The translations under genes were made by a program, and so were the position numbers. Of a DNA stretch of 64,000 nucleotides, positions 7,337-17,007 are shown in pieces. Each line of letters opens with the position of its first letter. The first letter of the stretch is position 1. Where the stretch lies: positions 1,302,001 to 1,366,000 of the forward strand of contig NZ_JADYWU010000001.1 of the NCBI RefSeq assembly GCF_015864665.1, read 5' to 3'. Below the pieces are notes generated by a model. The model was not told where the DNA came from. It saw only the letters and a program-made list of their open reading frames with translations, and ran no database searches. The stretch comes from Salinibacterium sp. SWN167. Lineage in GTDB: Bacteria; Actinomycetota; Actinomycetes; Actinomycetales; Microbacteriaceae.

Positions 7337-10267
7337 TTAGAGCTCGGGCAGCGCGGCGGCAAGTACCTCCGCGAGATGCTTGCCCTCGGTGTTCGCGAGT
7401 TGTGACGCTTGAGTGCGACACGAGAAGCCGTCCGCCACGAGCGTGCTGTCGGATGCCGCAGCCCGCAAGGCTGGCAAGATGCCGTTCTCGGCCACCGCGA
7501 CAGAAACGTCGTAGTGGCCTTTCTCCATACCGAAGTTTCCGGCTAGCCCACAGCATCCGCTGATCTCGGTGACGGTGGCTCCCGTGGCGGCGAGCAGTGC
7601 GCGGTCGGCGTCGAAACCCATCACGGCGTGCTGGTGACAGTGCGGTTGAACGACGAAGGTCTGGTCGGTGAGGACCGGCGGTCGCCAGTCGGTCGGCCCT
7701 AGCGGCGCCGGCGCGGTGAGCAGCTCAGAGAGTGTGAACGTCGAACGAACGACGGCTGCGGCCGCAGGGTCGTCGGGCAGCAACTCAGTCAGGTCTGAGC
7801 GCAGCACCGCCGTGCACGACGGCTCGATGCCGACGATCGGGATGCCGCGGTCGACATAGCCGGAGAAATCGCTGACCAAGGCGGTGAGCTTTTGGCGCGC
7901 GCCCGCCAACTGCCCGGTCGTGATCCAGGTGAGGCCGCAACACACATCGCGCTCGGGAAGCAGAATCTCGTAGCCGGCCGCATCGAGCACACGAATCGTG
8001 GCGCGGGCGATGTCCGGCGCGAAGTTGTCGGTGAACGAATCGGCCCAGAGGAGGACTTGGGGGCGCGGGGTTGAGTCGCAGTCCGCGACGCGGTCGCGAT
8101 CAGCGGGTGCTGTCACGGAGACGGCGGTGGCGTCCCGTCCTGCGGTGGCTGCCTCGGCCGGGGGTGCCGCGCGCAGGGCGCGAGCCTCGGAGCTCGAACG
8201 GAAGGGGTGACGGGCGAAGGCGGGGAGCGTGCGCCGAGCATCCATTCCTCCAGTCCAGAGGACGATGCGTCGCAGGGGCGGCACGCGCAGCAGGGCATTG
8301 GCGAGCGGGGCGATGGGCGACACAAGTCGTGCCCAGCGCGGTAGTTGGCCGAGCAGATAATGGCTGCGCGGGCGGAGCTTGCCCTCGTAGCGGCGGTGCA
8401 ACACTTCGGCTTTGAGCGTGGCCATGTCGACGCCGGCGGGGCAGTCGCTGGCGCAGGCTTTGCAGGAGAGGCAGAGGTCGAGGGCGTCGTGCACTTCTGG
8501 CGAGTTCACGCCGCCCGTCACGAGGGTGCCGTTGGCCATTTCTTGCAGCACGCGGGCGCGACCGCGAGTGGAATCTTTCTCGTCGCCGGTCGCCAAGAAC
8601 GAGGGGCACATGACGCCGTGGCTGGCTGAGTTGTCGGCGCGACATTTGCCGACTCCGACGCAGCGGTGGCTGGCCGTGGTGAGATCGCCATCGTTATCGC
8701 TGAACGCAAAACCGTTGACCTTGATCAGCGGGAGCGCGGCCGGCCGGCGCAGAGCAGCGTCGACCGGGGCCGGGTCAACGACGATGCCCGGGTTCAGCAG
8801 ATTGTTCGGATCGAAGAGTCGCTTGAACTGCCCGAACAGGTCAATCGCGGCCGGCGAATACATGCGCGGCAGCAGTTCGCTGCGCGCCCGGCCGTCGCCG
8901 TGTTCGCCCGACAGCGAGCCGCCATGGGACGCGACAAGGGTGGCGGCGTCATCCACGAAGGCTCGCAGAACGGCGCCATCCGTCGCGAGGGGAATATCGA
9001 GACGAACATGAACGCAACCGTCGCCGAAATGGCCGTACGGCATCCCCTCAAGGTTGTAGTCGGCCAGCAGAGCATCGAAGTCGCGCAGGTAGGCGCCGAG
9101 GCGCTCGGGCGGCACGGCGGCGTCTTCAAAACCGGGCCACGCCTGTTTTCCGGATGCCGTGCGCCCGGCGAGCCCGGCACCATCTTCACGGATGCGCCAC
9201 AGTTGCTTCGTGGCCGCCGCATCGGTGATGACGCGGGACTCGATTGCCCCAGCATCGGCGGCAAGACGGTTCGCGCGCTGGAGAGTCTCTGCGGGGTCGT
9301 TACCAGTGACCTCGACGAGCAGCCAGCCGGCGCCTGCGGGCAGGGCGGCAACGGCGCGGGCTCCGCGGGTGCGGCTGACGGCATCCACAATGCGAGCATC
9401 GAGACCCTCGATCGCGCTGGGATGGTGGGCGAGCAGAGCGGGCACGGCGTCGGCGGCGGTCGCCATGTCGGGATAGCCGAGAGCGACGAGCAGCGGATGT
9501 TGGGGCTCGGCCACCAGAGCAACGGTCGCCTCGAGCACCGTGACGAGACTGCCTTCGGTGCCCACGAGACTGCGGGCGAGGTTATTGCCGTGCTCCGGCA
9601 GCAGGTGTTCGAGACTGTAGCCCGACACCTGACGGCCGAAGCGCCCGAGCTCGGTGCGGATCGTCGCGAGGTTGCCGCTGACGAGGGCGGGGAGACCGTC
9701 AACGATGCTCGGGTCGTTAGCGGCGGTGAATCGCCGCCCGAGGCCATCGACCACGTCAAGGCTCTTCACGTTGTCGGCGGTTTTGCCGAACTGCAGGGAA
9801 TGAGCTCCGCAGGCGTTGTTGCCAATCATGCCTCCGACGGTGCAGCGCGACCACGTAGAGGGATCGGGGCCGAAGCGCAGACCATGAGGCTGCGCGGCGG
9901 ATTGGAGAGCCGCCAAGACGGTGCCGGGCTGCACGCGGGCGGTGCGAGCATCCGCGTCGATTTCAAGAACGTGGTTCAGATGGCGGGAGAAATCGAGCAC
10001 GACGCCGGTGCCGATGGCGTTGCCCGCGACTGAGGTGCCGCCTCCGCGCGAGGTAAGGGGAGTGCCGCTGTCGCGAGAGACCGAGAGCGCCGCCAGCACG
10101 TCGTCGGTGTCACGCGGAAACACGACCACTTGCGGCACGACGCGATAGTTCGACGCATCGCTCGAGTATTCGGCACGGCGGCGCGTGGAGTCATCGACTT
10201 CGCCACCGACGGCGGATCGGAGCGCGTGAACGACTTCGCTGCGATGGTGCAGAGACGTGTCCGGCAT
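7337..10267 (-). CDS. FAD-linked / Fe-S D-2-hydroxyacid dehydrogenase (YdiJ-like)
   Basis: A 976-residue multidomain oxidoreductase. The N-terminal third is a PCMH-type FAD domain (SRGGGTSVAGNAIG, GPDPSTWSRCTVGGMIGNN), followed by an FAD-oxidase C domain with GEHGDG. A ferredoxin-like part follows with CLSCKACASDCP and an upstream CVGVGKC/C cluster. Last are two cysteine-rich CCG domains (CCGLTW, HCHQH, CCGLAGNFGMEKG). This architecture is that of D-lactate or D-2-hydroxyglutarate dehydrogenases passing electrons to the respiratory chain; the exact substrate is not readable. AGGAAG precedes the ATG. It is divergent from lysE with only 28 nt between. Confidence 0.9.
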   Translation of the reverse strand: MPDTSLHHRSEVVHALRSAVGGEVDDSTRRRAEYSSDASNYRVVPQVVVFPRDTDDVLAALSVSRDSGTPLTSRGGGTSVAGNAIGTGVVLDFSRHLNHVLEIDADARTARVQPGTVLAALQSAAQPHGLRFGPDPSTWSRCTVGGMIGNNACGAHSLQFGKTADNVKSLDVVDGLGRRFTAANDPSIVDGLPALVSGNLATIRTELGRFGRQVSGYSLEHLLPEHGNNLARSLVGTEGSLVTVLEATVALVAEPQHPLLVALGYPDMATAADAVPALLAHHPSAIEGLDARIVDAVSRTRGARAVAALPAGAGWLLVEVTGNDPAETLQRANRLAADAGAIESRVITDAAATKQLWRIREDGAGLAGRTASGKQAWPGFEDAAVPPERLGAYLRDFDALLADYNLEGMPYGHFGDGCVHVRLDIPLATDGAVLRAFVDDAATLVASHGGSLSGEHGDGRARSELLPRMYSPAAIDLFGQFKRLFDPNNLLNPGIVVDPAPVDAALRRPAALPLIKVNGFAFSDNDGDLTTASHRCVGVGKCRADNSASHGVMCPSFLATGDEKDSTRGRARVLQEMANGTLVTGGVNSPEVHDALDLCLSCKACASDCPAGVDMATLKAEVLHRRYEGKLRPRSHYLLGQLPRWARLVSPIAPLANALLRVPPLRRIVLWTGGMDARRTLPAFARHPFRSSSEARALRAAPPAEAATAGRDATAVSVTAPADRDRVADCDSTPRPQVLLWADSFTDNFAPDIARATIRVLDAAGYEILLPERDVCCGLTWITTGQLAGARQKLTALVSDFSGYVDRGIPIVGIEPSCTAVLRSDLTELLPDDPAAAAVVRSTFTLSELLTAPAPLGPTDWRPPVLTDQTFVVQPHCHQHAVMGFDADRALLAATGATVTEISGCCGLAGNFGMEKGHYDVSVAVAENGILPALRAAASDSTLVADGFSCRTQASQLANTEGKHLAEVLAAALPEL

Positions 10268-10295
10268 CTTCCTATTGTGCCTCTAGAGTCATTTC

Positions 10296-10910
10296 ATGCC
10301 CCTGATTGCCACCATCGTGCTTGCCGGATTCGGCTTTGGGCTCTCGCTGATCATCGCCATTGGTGCGCAGAACGCCTTCGTTCTGCGGCAAGGATTGCGC
10401 CGCGAACACGTCACCGCAGTGGTGCTGGTGTGCACGCTTTCTGACATCGTGCTGATCATCGCCGGTGTCGCGGGACTCGGCGCCCTCATCGAGCAAGCGG
10501 GGTGGCTGCTCGTGATCGCCCGCGTCGGTGGTGCGCTCTTCCTCCTCGTCTACGCGTTCTTGTCGCTTCGCCGGGCGGCCCGACCGCAAGCACTCACCGC
10601 AACAGCATCCGGGGCGGGGATGACGCTCGCTGCAGCCCTCTCGACAGCGCTCGCGCTCACCTGGCTCAACCCGCACGTGTATATCGATACCGTGCTGCTG
10701 CTCGGCTCCATCGGCGGCACCTATGGCGACAACCGGTGGTGGTTTGCCCTCGGAGCGTGTCTCGGCAGCGTGATCTGGTTCACGGCGATCGGCTACGGCA
10801 GCCGGTATCTACGACCGCTCTTCGCCAAGCCGGTGGCATGGCGGGTGCTCGACATCCTGATCGCCGTCATCATGGTTGTGCTGGCAGCGAGTTTGCTCGC
10901 CGGGCTGTGA
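10296..10910 (+). CDS. LysE/ArgO family amino-acid exporter
   Basis: A 204-residue inner-membrane protein with about six hydrophobic helices and the family N-terminal motif IAIGAQNAFVLRQGL. LysE and ArgO export basic amino acids such as lysine, arginine and their analogues. No LysG-type regulator lies beside it. TAGAGT (10282-10287), 8 nt upstream, could serve as the -10 box of a leaderless transcript. Its 3' end overlaps the convergent GNAT gene by 41 nt. Confidence 0.92.
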   Translation: MPLIATIVLAGFGFGLSLIIAIGAQNAFVLRQGLRREHVTAVVLVCTLSDIVLIIAGVAGLGALIEQAGWLLVIARVGGALFLLVYAFLSLRRAARPQALTATASGAGMTLAAALSTALALTWLNPHVYIDTVLLLGSIGGTYGDNRWWFALGACLGSVIWFTAIGYGSRYLRPLFAKPVAWRVLDILIAVIMVVLAASLLAGL

Positions 10911-11418
10911 GGTCGAACATCCACTCATTGACTCGAATGGGATGCCCCTTCGGATACTCGAAGTCAGCTTCGCCCACGAGCGTGAAACCAGTGCGGGCAC
11001 ACAGAGCATTGGATGCCGCGTTGTCGGTGCGAGGAAACGCAAAAACCTGATCCCGTTCGCCATGGTCTGCCGCGTGCTGCAGGCATTCGGAGAGGGCGGT
11101 GGACGCTATGCCGTGGCCCTGATGGGCGGAGTGCACGCTCCACCCGGTTTCGTAGACATCGCGGTCGCGCCACCGCTTCTTCCAGTACCCCACAGAACCC
11201 ACCGGCTCTGGCGCCGAGGATGACCGGATGCGGAACATGCGCGCGTCGCCCGTCTCCCACAGATGCAAAAACTGGGCATGTCTGGTGACGATCTGTTGAT
11301 CGCTTTCGGGCCCGCCGAGATAGACGGTCATCTCGGGAGTGTTGCTGCGTTCGAGCACGGGAAGATCGTCGACCTGCCACCGCTCAAGCCATACGTTGCG
11401 CTCCGAATCGCTCGTCAT
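10870..11418 (-). CDS. GNAT family N-acetyltransferase
   Basis: About 182 residues. The acetyl-CoA-binding region is recognisable in GWSVHSAHQGHGIASTALSE (Q/RxxGxG/A type), followed by a C-terminal NAASNALCARTGFTLVGE typical of the fold's last strands. The frame opens 11 codons further upstream; MTSDSER at 11418 is preferred as a compact start. It resembles RimJ/RimL-type enzymes, and the substrate is unknown. The tail overlaps lysE tail-to-tail. Confidence 0.85.
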   Translation of the reverse strand: MTSDSERNVWLERWQVDDLPVLERSNTPEMTVYLGGPESDQQIVTRHAQFLHLWETGDARMFRIRSSSAPEPVGSVGYWKKRWRDRDVYETGWSVHSAHQGHGIASTALSECLQHAADHGERDQVFAFPRTDNAASNALCARTGFTLVGEADFEYPKGHPIRVNEWMFDLTARRANSLPAQP

Positions 11419-11520
11419 ACCGGCACGATACCCCGAGTGCGGTGTCATCATCCATGAAGCTTTAATGAAAATTTATTACCTTCTCTGGGCAGTGGGGTCG
11501 CGGCGTGCTAGAAATCAACT

Positions 11521-12027
11521 ATGCGCAGTTGTGAAGTCGCTCTTATCGGTATCGCGGTGGTGTTCGGCCTTGCCGGGTGCGTGTCAGCTGAGCCCCACGC
11601 AGCCGAATCATCGGGGCAGTCGGGCGAGTCTGGCGTCGTGACAGAGGGGAGCAAGTGGGAAATGCCACTGCTCAGCGCTGACTCTAACTTTCTGAACCCT
11701 GACTCTCCGTACTCGGTGCTCTTCGAGCAAGTGGATTCCGGCTCACACGAATACTCACTGCCTCCTCTCGGTGACTCCGTCGACCAACTCTTTCTCGCGA
11801 TTGGCTGCGACAGGAGCACCCCGTATGAAGTGGCGTTGGTTTCTGGTGAAACGGTCGTGGATAGCACGTGGGCGAGTAACTGCGCCAGTGAGCGGGGCAC
11901 ACCAGCATCGACCTATCTCACTTCGTCTCTCGAGGGTGACCTGTCGACGTTGACGCTGAGGGTTACCGTTGACGACGGTGCTCGGTTCAGCGTCTCGGTG
12001 TTCGAAGCGGCGAGTGCTGCCGATTAG
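11521..12027 (+). CDS. Predicted lipoprotein, unknown function
   Basis: A 168-residue protein with a short signal peptide and lipobox FGLAGC (Cys20), then a Ser/Glu-rich linker. The body ends in strands such as LSTLTLRVTVDDGARFSVSVFE that look like a small beta-sandwich. Two Cys in the mature part (near IGCDRS and SNCASE) might form a disulfide. The family is not recognised. TAGAAA about 12 nt before the ATG suggests a nearly leaderless transcript. It is divergent from the GNAT gene. Confidence 0.72.
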   Translation: MRSCEVALIGIAVVFGLAGCVSAEPHAAESSGQSGESGVVTEGSKWEMPLLSADSNFLNPDSPYSVLFEQVDSGSHEYSLPPLGDSVDQLFLAIGCDRSTPYEVALVSGETVVDSTWASNCASERGTPASTYLTSSLEGDLSTLTLRVTVDDGARFSVSVFEAASAAD

Positions 12028-12121
12028 GTAACTAGTCCTCCCCAGTTCGTCACGCGGGGAAGTCTTCTCCCATTCGTGCTGGGCCACGTTCTTGGGCATG
12101 CTCAGGCGCGACTCTTGAGCC

Positions 12122-12478
12122 ATGGCAGCAAAAGACGAACTAGGCGCGCACGGCGAGACCCTCGCCGCCGACCACCTCATCAGTGCAGGGCTCGAGATCC
12201 TCGATCGCAATTGGCGGTGCTCACAGGGCGAACTCGACATTGTGGCGCGCGAGCGCAACGAGCTCGTGTTCGTCGAGGTCAAGACTCGTTCGAGTGTGCT
12301 GTTCGGGCATCCGTTCGAATCGATCACTGCCACGAAACTCGCACGTCTGCGACGACTTGCTGCGGCTTGGTGTGACGATCATCCGGGATCTGGTACTTCC
12401 GTGCGCATCGATGCCGTTGCGGTGATTCTGCCCTCGCGCGGAGTCGTGGAGATCGAACACTTGAAGCGCATCTCGTGA
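12122..12478 (+). CDS. yraN: YraN family endonuclease-like protein (UPF0102)
   Basis: A 118-residue protein with a predicted PD-(D/E)xK nuclease fold. The core is visible as ELDIVARERNELVFVEVKTRSS (D, E and K of the active site). The family is almost always next to comM/dprA, as here: the last four bases (GTGA) overlap the comM start. Function is not firmly known; a role in processing DNA is inferred from fold and neighbours. Confidence 0.92.
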   Translation: MAAKDELGAHGETLAADHLISAGLEILDRNWRCSQGELDIVARERNELVFVEVKTRSSVLFGHPFESITATKLARLRRLAAAWCDDHPGSGTSVRIDAVAVILPSRGVVEIEHLKRIS

Positions 12479-14007
12479 TCGGCAGAACCTACGCCGTCTC
12501 CCTACTCGGCCTCGAGGGTGCGATCGTCGAGATAGAAGCAGACCTCTCCAACAACCTTCCCGGATTCGTGCTCATCGGCTTGCCCGATACTGCGCTGGGC
12601 GAAGCGAAAGACCGCGTGCGGGCCGCAGCGACGAACTCCGGCTGCGGGCTGCCCAACCGCAAAATCACCGTCAACCTGTCGCCGGCTGCGTTGCCCAAAC
12701 ACGGCTCCGGTTTCGACCTGGGGATAGCCGTCGCGGCGCTCGCCGCCTCCGGAACTATCTCTGCAGAATCGATCGACCGGGTGCTTCATATTGGGGAGCT
12801 CGGTCTTGACGGGCGCTTGCGTCCAGTGAACGGTGTGCTGCCCGCAGTGCTCGCCGCATCGCGGGCCGGATTCACCACAGTGATGGTGCCGAGCGGTAAT
12901 GCCGATGAAGCGTCGCTCGTGCCAGACATGCGAGTGATCGCAATGCCGTCACTGCGGGATGCCGCCATTTGGCATGGCGGAGAATTCGAGCCTGAGCCCG
13001 TTGAGGTGATTACACGACCCACCCCCGAGGCGGCCCCGGACACCGGTGGCGACCTTGCCGACATGATCGGCAGTAGCGATGCGATCGACGCAATGCTCGT
13101 CGCCGCCGCCGGTGGCCACCACGTGTTCCTGCTCGGCCCTCCCGGGGCTGGCAAAACCATGCTTGCCGCGCGACTGCCCGGGCTCTTGCCCGACCTCGAC
13201 CCCCAAGCAGCTCTCGAAGTCTCCTCCATTCGCTCGTTAGCCGGGTTGCCGGTGGGGAGCAGCCTCACCACCCGACCACCCCTCGAAGCACCCCATCACA
13301 CGGCGACGGCCGCGGCGCTCGTGGGAGGCGGCAGCTCGCAGATTCGTCCGGGGGCTGCCGCCCGAGCCTCCGACGGAGTGCTCTTTCTCGATGAAGCGCC
13401 CGAGTTTGCCCCGGCAGCGTTGGACGCGCTTCGGCAACCGCTCGAATCGGGGGTCATCAGCATCCATCGGGCCAATGCCATTGCCCACTTCCCCGGCCGC
13501 TTCCAGCTCGTGATGGCGGCCAACCCCTGCCCCTGCGGGCAGTGGGGTGCGCGCGACAGCGAATGCACGTGCCCGCCGAACAGTCGTCGCCGATACCTTG
13601 CCCGCCTGTCGGGTCCGCTTCTCGATCGCATCGACATTCAGTTCCGGGTTGAGCGAATCACCAGTGCTCAGCTGCGGCTAGCGGGAGAGCGGCCGTCTCT
13701 CTCGACGGCGGATGCTCGAGCCCGCGTCACAGTGGCCCGCCAGCGTGCAGCCGCTCGCCTCGAGACCACGCCGTGGCGGCTCAACTCGCACGTGCCGGGC
13801 TCCTATTTGCGCGGTCGCGAATTGCGACTGGCTCCCAAGGTCACAGCAGGGCTTGACCGTGCTCTTGAACGTGGAGGCATCACTATGCGTGGCTATGACC
13901 GTGTTCTGCGCGTCGCCTGGTCACTCGCTGACCTCGCCGACGTTTCCCGACCCGACGACACCCACGTCGGGCAAGCGCTTTACCTCAGAAAGGCCATGGC
14001 ACAGTGA
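12475..14007 (+). CDS. comM: ComM/YifB Mg-chelatase-like AAA+ ATPase
   Basis: A 510-residue protein with an N-terminal LonC-like domain (FVLIGLPDTALGEAKDRVRAA), a Walker A GPPGAGKT at about residues 221-228, a Walker B region GVLFLDEAPEF, and a C-terminal Mg_chelatase_C part with ANPCPCGQWG and a Cys cluster CTC. ComM homologues are helicases promoting branch migration during integration of transforming DNA. The GTG start overlaps yraN by 4 nt and its stop overlaps dprA by 4 nt, giving tight translational coupling. Confidence 0.95.
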   Translation: MIGRTYAVSLLGLEGAIVEIEADLSNNLPGFVLIGLPDTALGEAKDRVRAAATNSGCGLPNRKITVNLSPAALPKHGSGFDLGIAVAALAASGTISAESIDRVLHIGELGLDGRLRPVNGVLPAVLAASRAGFTTVMVPSGNADEASLVPDMRVIAMPSLRDAAIWHGGEFEPEPVEVITRPTPEAAPDTGGDLADMIGSSDAIDAMLVAAAGGHHVFLLGPPGAGKTMLAARLPGLLPDLDPQAALEVSSIRSLAGLPVGSSLTTRPPLEAPHHTATAAALVGGGSSQIRPGAAARASDGVLFLDEAPEFAPAALDALRQPLESGVISIHRANAIAHFPGRFQLVMAANPCPCGQWGARDSECTCPPNSRRRYLARLSGPLLDRIDIQFRVERITSAQLRLAGERPSLSTADARARVTVARQRAAARLETTPWRLNSHVPGSYLRGRELRLAPKVTAGLDRALERGGITMRGYDRVLRVAWSLADLADVSRPDDTHVGQALYLRKAMAQ

Positions 14008-15287
14008 GCATGTTTGGACTCAAAGAATCAGAAGTTGCGACCCTCGTGAAAGCGGTCAGCGTCGACGGCGGTGTCGATCTCGATCGTGACGCGATCGAAG
14101 AAGGTTTCGCGCGAGCAACGTGGAGTGGCCTTGCGGAACCCGGCGATCGTCTTGCGGGTCGCGCCATTCAGCAACTCGGCGCTGTACGAGCGCTCGCCGG
14201 CGTTGTCGAACGGTGGGACCCGGAACGCTTCGCTGCTGCTCTGTCAACGGGGGGCGACACGGTGGCTGACGACGACATGGCCCAGGCAATCGATCGCTGG
14301 ATGCCGCGGCTCAAGTCCAACACCGCGCTCATCGCTCTGAGGCAAGCCGCCCGTTTCGGCGCGCGACTGCTCACGCCCAGCGACCCCCTGTGGCCGTCGC
14401 GGCTCAATGATCTTGACTGGCACGCGCCCTCGGCGCTGTGGGTTCGCGGAACCGACGAAGCTCTCGCCGGAATCGATCGCGGCATCGCCCTCGTCGGTGC
14501 GCGCGCGGCTACCGGCTATGGCGAACACATCACGATGGAAGCTTCCGCCGGTCTCGTCGATCGTGGCTACACGATCGTGTCCGGTGCCGCCTACGGAATC
14601 GACGGCATGGCCCACCGCGCTGCTCTCGCCAGCCAAGGACTCACTGTCGCCTTTCTCGCCGGGGGAGTGGACCGTTTTTACCCGAGTGGCCACGACGCGC
14701 TGCTTGGTCGCATCGTCGAAAACGGCGTGGTGATCTCGGAGTTGCCGTGCGGCTCACCACCCACCAAGTGGAGATTTTTGCAGCGCAACAGGCTCATAGC
14801 TGCAGCGAGCATGGCGACGGTCGTTCTTGAGGCGGGCTGGCGTTCGGGGTCGCTCAACACGGCAGGTCATGCCGCTGCCCTTGGGCGCCCGCTCGGCGCA
14901 GTGCCCGGGCCGGTCACGAGCGCTGCCTCAGCAGGCTGCCACCGCCTCATCCGTGACTACGACGCCGTGTGCGTCACCAACCCCGACCAAATGGCTGAGC
15001 TCGCACCCCTCGAGCAAGCGCTCCTGCCGGTCGACGAGGCGACAGACTCCGGGGGCACTACAAGAACGCAGAGTGAGCATCCGGATGCTGGCAGCCCAGC
15101 CAACACCGAGACCACTCGCCTTCTCGACGCCCTCAGCGCTCGCAGCGCCCGCACCACCGATGACATTGCCGCGCGCAGCGGCCTCGCGATCTCCACGGTC
15201 CGCGCCCAGCTCGGGCTGCTCGAACTCGACGGTCGCGTCACCGAGACGGAGCGCGGGTGGAAACGCGCAGCGAAGAGCCGCGGCTAG
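14004..15287 (+). CDS. dprA: DNA-processing protein DprA
   Basis: Loads RecA onto incoming single-stranded DNA. The 427-residue protein has the extended Rossmann DprA fold: ALVGARAATGYGEH, TIVSGAAYGIDGMAHRAAL, FLAGGVDRFYPSGH, SELPCGSPPTKWRF, RNRLIAAAS. A C-terminal winged-helix domain (about 372-420, RTTDDIAARSGLAISTVRAQL) follows a variable linker. The GTG start overlaps comM by 4 nt. No comEA/comEC is seen in this window, so natural competence cannot be claimed. Confidence 0.95.
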   Translation: MSMFGLKESEVATLVKAVSVDGGVDLDRDAIEEGFARATWSGLAEPGDRLAGRAIQQLGAVRALAGVVERWDPERFAAALSTGGDTVADDDMAQAIDRWMPRLKSNTALIALRQAARFGARLLTPSDPLWPSRLNDLDWHAPSALWVRGTDEALAGIDRGIALVGARAATGYGEHITMEASAGLVDRGYTIVSGAAYGIDGMAHRAALASQGLTVAFLAGGVDRFYPSGHDALLGRIVENGVVISELPCGSPPTKWRFLQRNRLIAAASMATVVLEAGWRSGSLNTAGHAAALGRPLGAVPGPVTSAASAGCHRLIRDYDAVCVTNPDQMAELAPLEQALLPVDEATDSGGTTRTQSEHPDAGSPANTETTRLLDALSARSARTTDDIAARSGLAISTVRAQLGLLELDGRVTETERGWKRAAKSRG

Positions 15288-15337
15288 CGGCGCTGAGTTA
15301 CGCGGTAACCGCGCAGCCCAGCACCGAGCCAACTGAC

Positions 15338-16174
15338 TTACTCTGCCGGCGCTACAGCCCCGGTCGATTCGGTGGGCGCACGCCCCTCGAGGATGTCGAC
15401 GAGCGTTGCATTCCATTCGATCCGGTTCTCGATGAACGCCACGTGTCCGCTGTTTTCGAAATACGTCAACGTCGAGGTGGGGATCAAGCGGTGCGCTTCT
15501 TCGCTCCACCGCGGGTCCCAAATAGCGTCGTGCCGCCCCGAGAAAATGTGCACCGGAGTCTGCACCGAAGGGAGCACTCCACGCAGATCGTTGTCGAGCA
15601 GAGCCTGGAAGCTCGATACGCCAACGAATGCCGGAACCTTCCAACCTGTCTGAACGAACCAATCCCGAGTCGCCGTGAGATCAGTGCGGTGGAAGTTGTT
15701 TCCGTAAAGACCAGCGATGGTTTCGATGGGAGCGATCTTGATGGCATCCACAAGCCCCTGAACTTCGCCATCGGGCGTGCCGTAGGGGGCATCCTCCGTG
15801 CCAGAGAATCGCGGGCCACTTCCAGTGACAACCACACGCGCAAGCTTTTCAGGATGCTCATGAGCAAATTTGAGCGCAATATGCCCGCCCATCGACCATC
15901 CGACGAGGGTTACGCGCTCGAGGCCTAGTTCAGAAACGAGGACATTGAGATCACGAACGAAGAGATCGTAGTTGTAGTCTCCCCACGGTTTGTCAGAGCT
16001 GCCGTGTCCGCGGAGATCCACAGTGATGCAACGGTACGACGGGGCGAGATCTAAGACCTGCAGGTCCCACGCATCTCCACTACCTCCCCAGCCGTGAACG
16101 AAAACGATTACTTCACCGGTTCCACGGTCTTCGTAATGCATGGTGATTCCGGGCTCAACCTCGATGTAGGGCAT
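15338..16174 (-). CDS. Alpha/beta hydrolase (operon with ADH), triad complete
   Basis: A 278-residue cytoplasmic hydrolase of the haloperoxidase/esterase type. The oxyanion motif is HGWG (27-30), the nucleophile S94 in GWSMGG, and the remaining triad D216 in SGRHD and H244 in NSGHV. A cap region lies around 125-190. It starts at ATG with AGAAAGGA 6-7 nt upstream. It is the third and last gene of a minus-strand operon (alcohol dehydrogenase - hydrolase - this), 14 nt after the second hydrolase. Ester or lactone hydrolysis in a catabolic route is inferred. Confidence 0.88.
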   Translation of the reverse strand: MPYIEVEPGITMHYEDRGTGEVIVFVHGWGGSGDAWDLQVLDLAPSYRCITVDLRGHGSSDKPWGDYNYDLFVRDLNVLVSELGLERVTLVGWSMGGHIALKFAHEHPEKLARVVVTGSGPRFSGTEDAPYGTPDGEVQGLVDAIKIAPIETIAGLYGNNFHRTDLTATRDWFVQTGWKVPAFVGVSSFQALLDNDLRGVLPSVQTPVHIFSGRHDAIWDPRWSEEAHRLIPTSTLTYFENSGHVAFIENRIEWNATLVDILEGRAPTESTGAVAPAE

Positions 16175-16188
16175 GATTATTTCCTTTC

Positions 16189-17007
16189 TTAGTGCAGCTG
16201 ATTGGTGATGAAAGCGGTGATCAGATCGGCGATGAGCTGTGGCTGCTCCAGCTGGAGCAAATGCCCCGCCTCCGAGATTTCGTGATACCCGGCTTGAGGC
16301 AGCTGACGGGCCAAGTGTCGCCCGTTGGCAACCGGCACAATGCGGTCGGCAGCGCCGTGAATAATCACCGTGGGAGAAACGAAGTCACACGGAGATCCGG
16401 TCGCCATGAACTGTTGCGCAGCATTGAACTGCCTCTGCCACACCGACGCACTGGTTGGGTGCACGGCTCGCTCGCTCAGGATTCTCTCGAACTCGTCAGG
16501 ATGCTGGTCGGGCCAGTCTTCGCTGAACGACAGCGGCATGGTGCGCCTGGCGTACTCGGCGGGCGCGAGTCCGCGGGCGCTAGCCCACGCATCCACCGTC
16601 GATTCAGGAACCGGATCAGCGCCAGGGCCCCCGCAACTGGTACTGACGAGAACCAGACCGCGGACGAGATCCGGGCGAGACCGTGCAAGAGTCTGGGCGA
16701 TGTAGCCCCCCATGGAATGGCCGACGATGATGAGCGGTCCGCCCAGAGACTCCACTGCCAGAGCAGCATCGGCTGCGAGGTCCGCGATTGATGTCGACGC
16801 CTCAGTGTTCTCAGAGACGCCCGTGCCGCGATTATCGAGACTCCAGAGCCCGAAGTCCTGGCCCAAAGCGGCCCGCAATCGCTGGGCTTCCCAGCTCGCG
16901 TACCCGAGCCCGTGGATAATGAGAATTCTCGGTGTCCCGGTGCCTTCGAGGTGAAGTTTCACATCGTCGGCGGTCTGTACCGAACGCGTGAGCAAGCTCA
17001 CGGTCAC
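16189..17007 (-). CDS. Alpha/beta hydrolase, middle gene of the ADH operon
   Basis: 272 residues with nucleophile S98 in GHSMGG, D221 in GAADRIVP and H249 in EAGHL. The HGLGYASW motif supplies the oxyanion hole. It is distinct from the next hydrolase in its cap. The ATG overlaps the stop of the upstream alcohol dehydrogenase by 4 nt (ATGA), so the pair is translationally coupled. A relationship to 3-oxoadipate enol-lactonase-like or carboxylesterase enzymes is plausible, but the substrate cannot be read from sequence. Confidence 0.88.
   Translation of the reverse strand: MTVSLLTRSVQTADDVKLHLEGTGTPRILIIHGLGYASWEAQRLRAALGQDFGLWSLDNRGTGVSENTEASTSIADLAADAALAVESLGGPLIIVGHSMGGYIAQTLARSRPDLVRGLVLVSTSCGGPGADPVPESTVDAWASARGLAPAEYARRTMPLSFSEDWPDQHPDEFERILSERAVHPTSASVWQRQFNAAQQFMATGSPCDFVSPTVIIHGAADRIVPVANGRHLARQLPQAGYHEISEAGHLLQLEQPQLIADLITAFITNQLH

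Noticed and set aside
8666-10033. 455-residue plus-strand frame inside the FAD/Fe-S dehydrogenase
   Set aside because: The minus-strand gene is an intact known family; the plus-strand frame has no family features and starts within it.
10870-10910. Overlap of lysE and GNAT genes as a sign of a frameshifted or misassembled region
   Set aside because: Both proteins have complete family ends; a 41-nt tail-to-tail overlap is tolerable.
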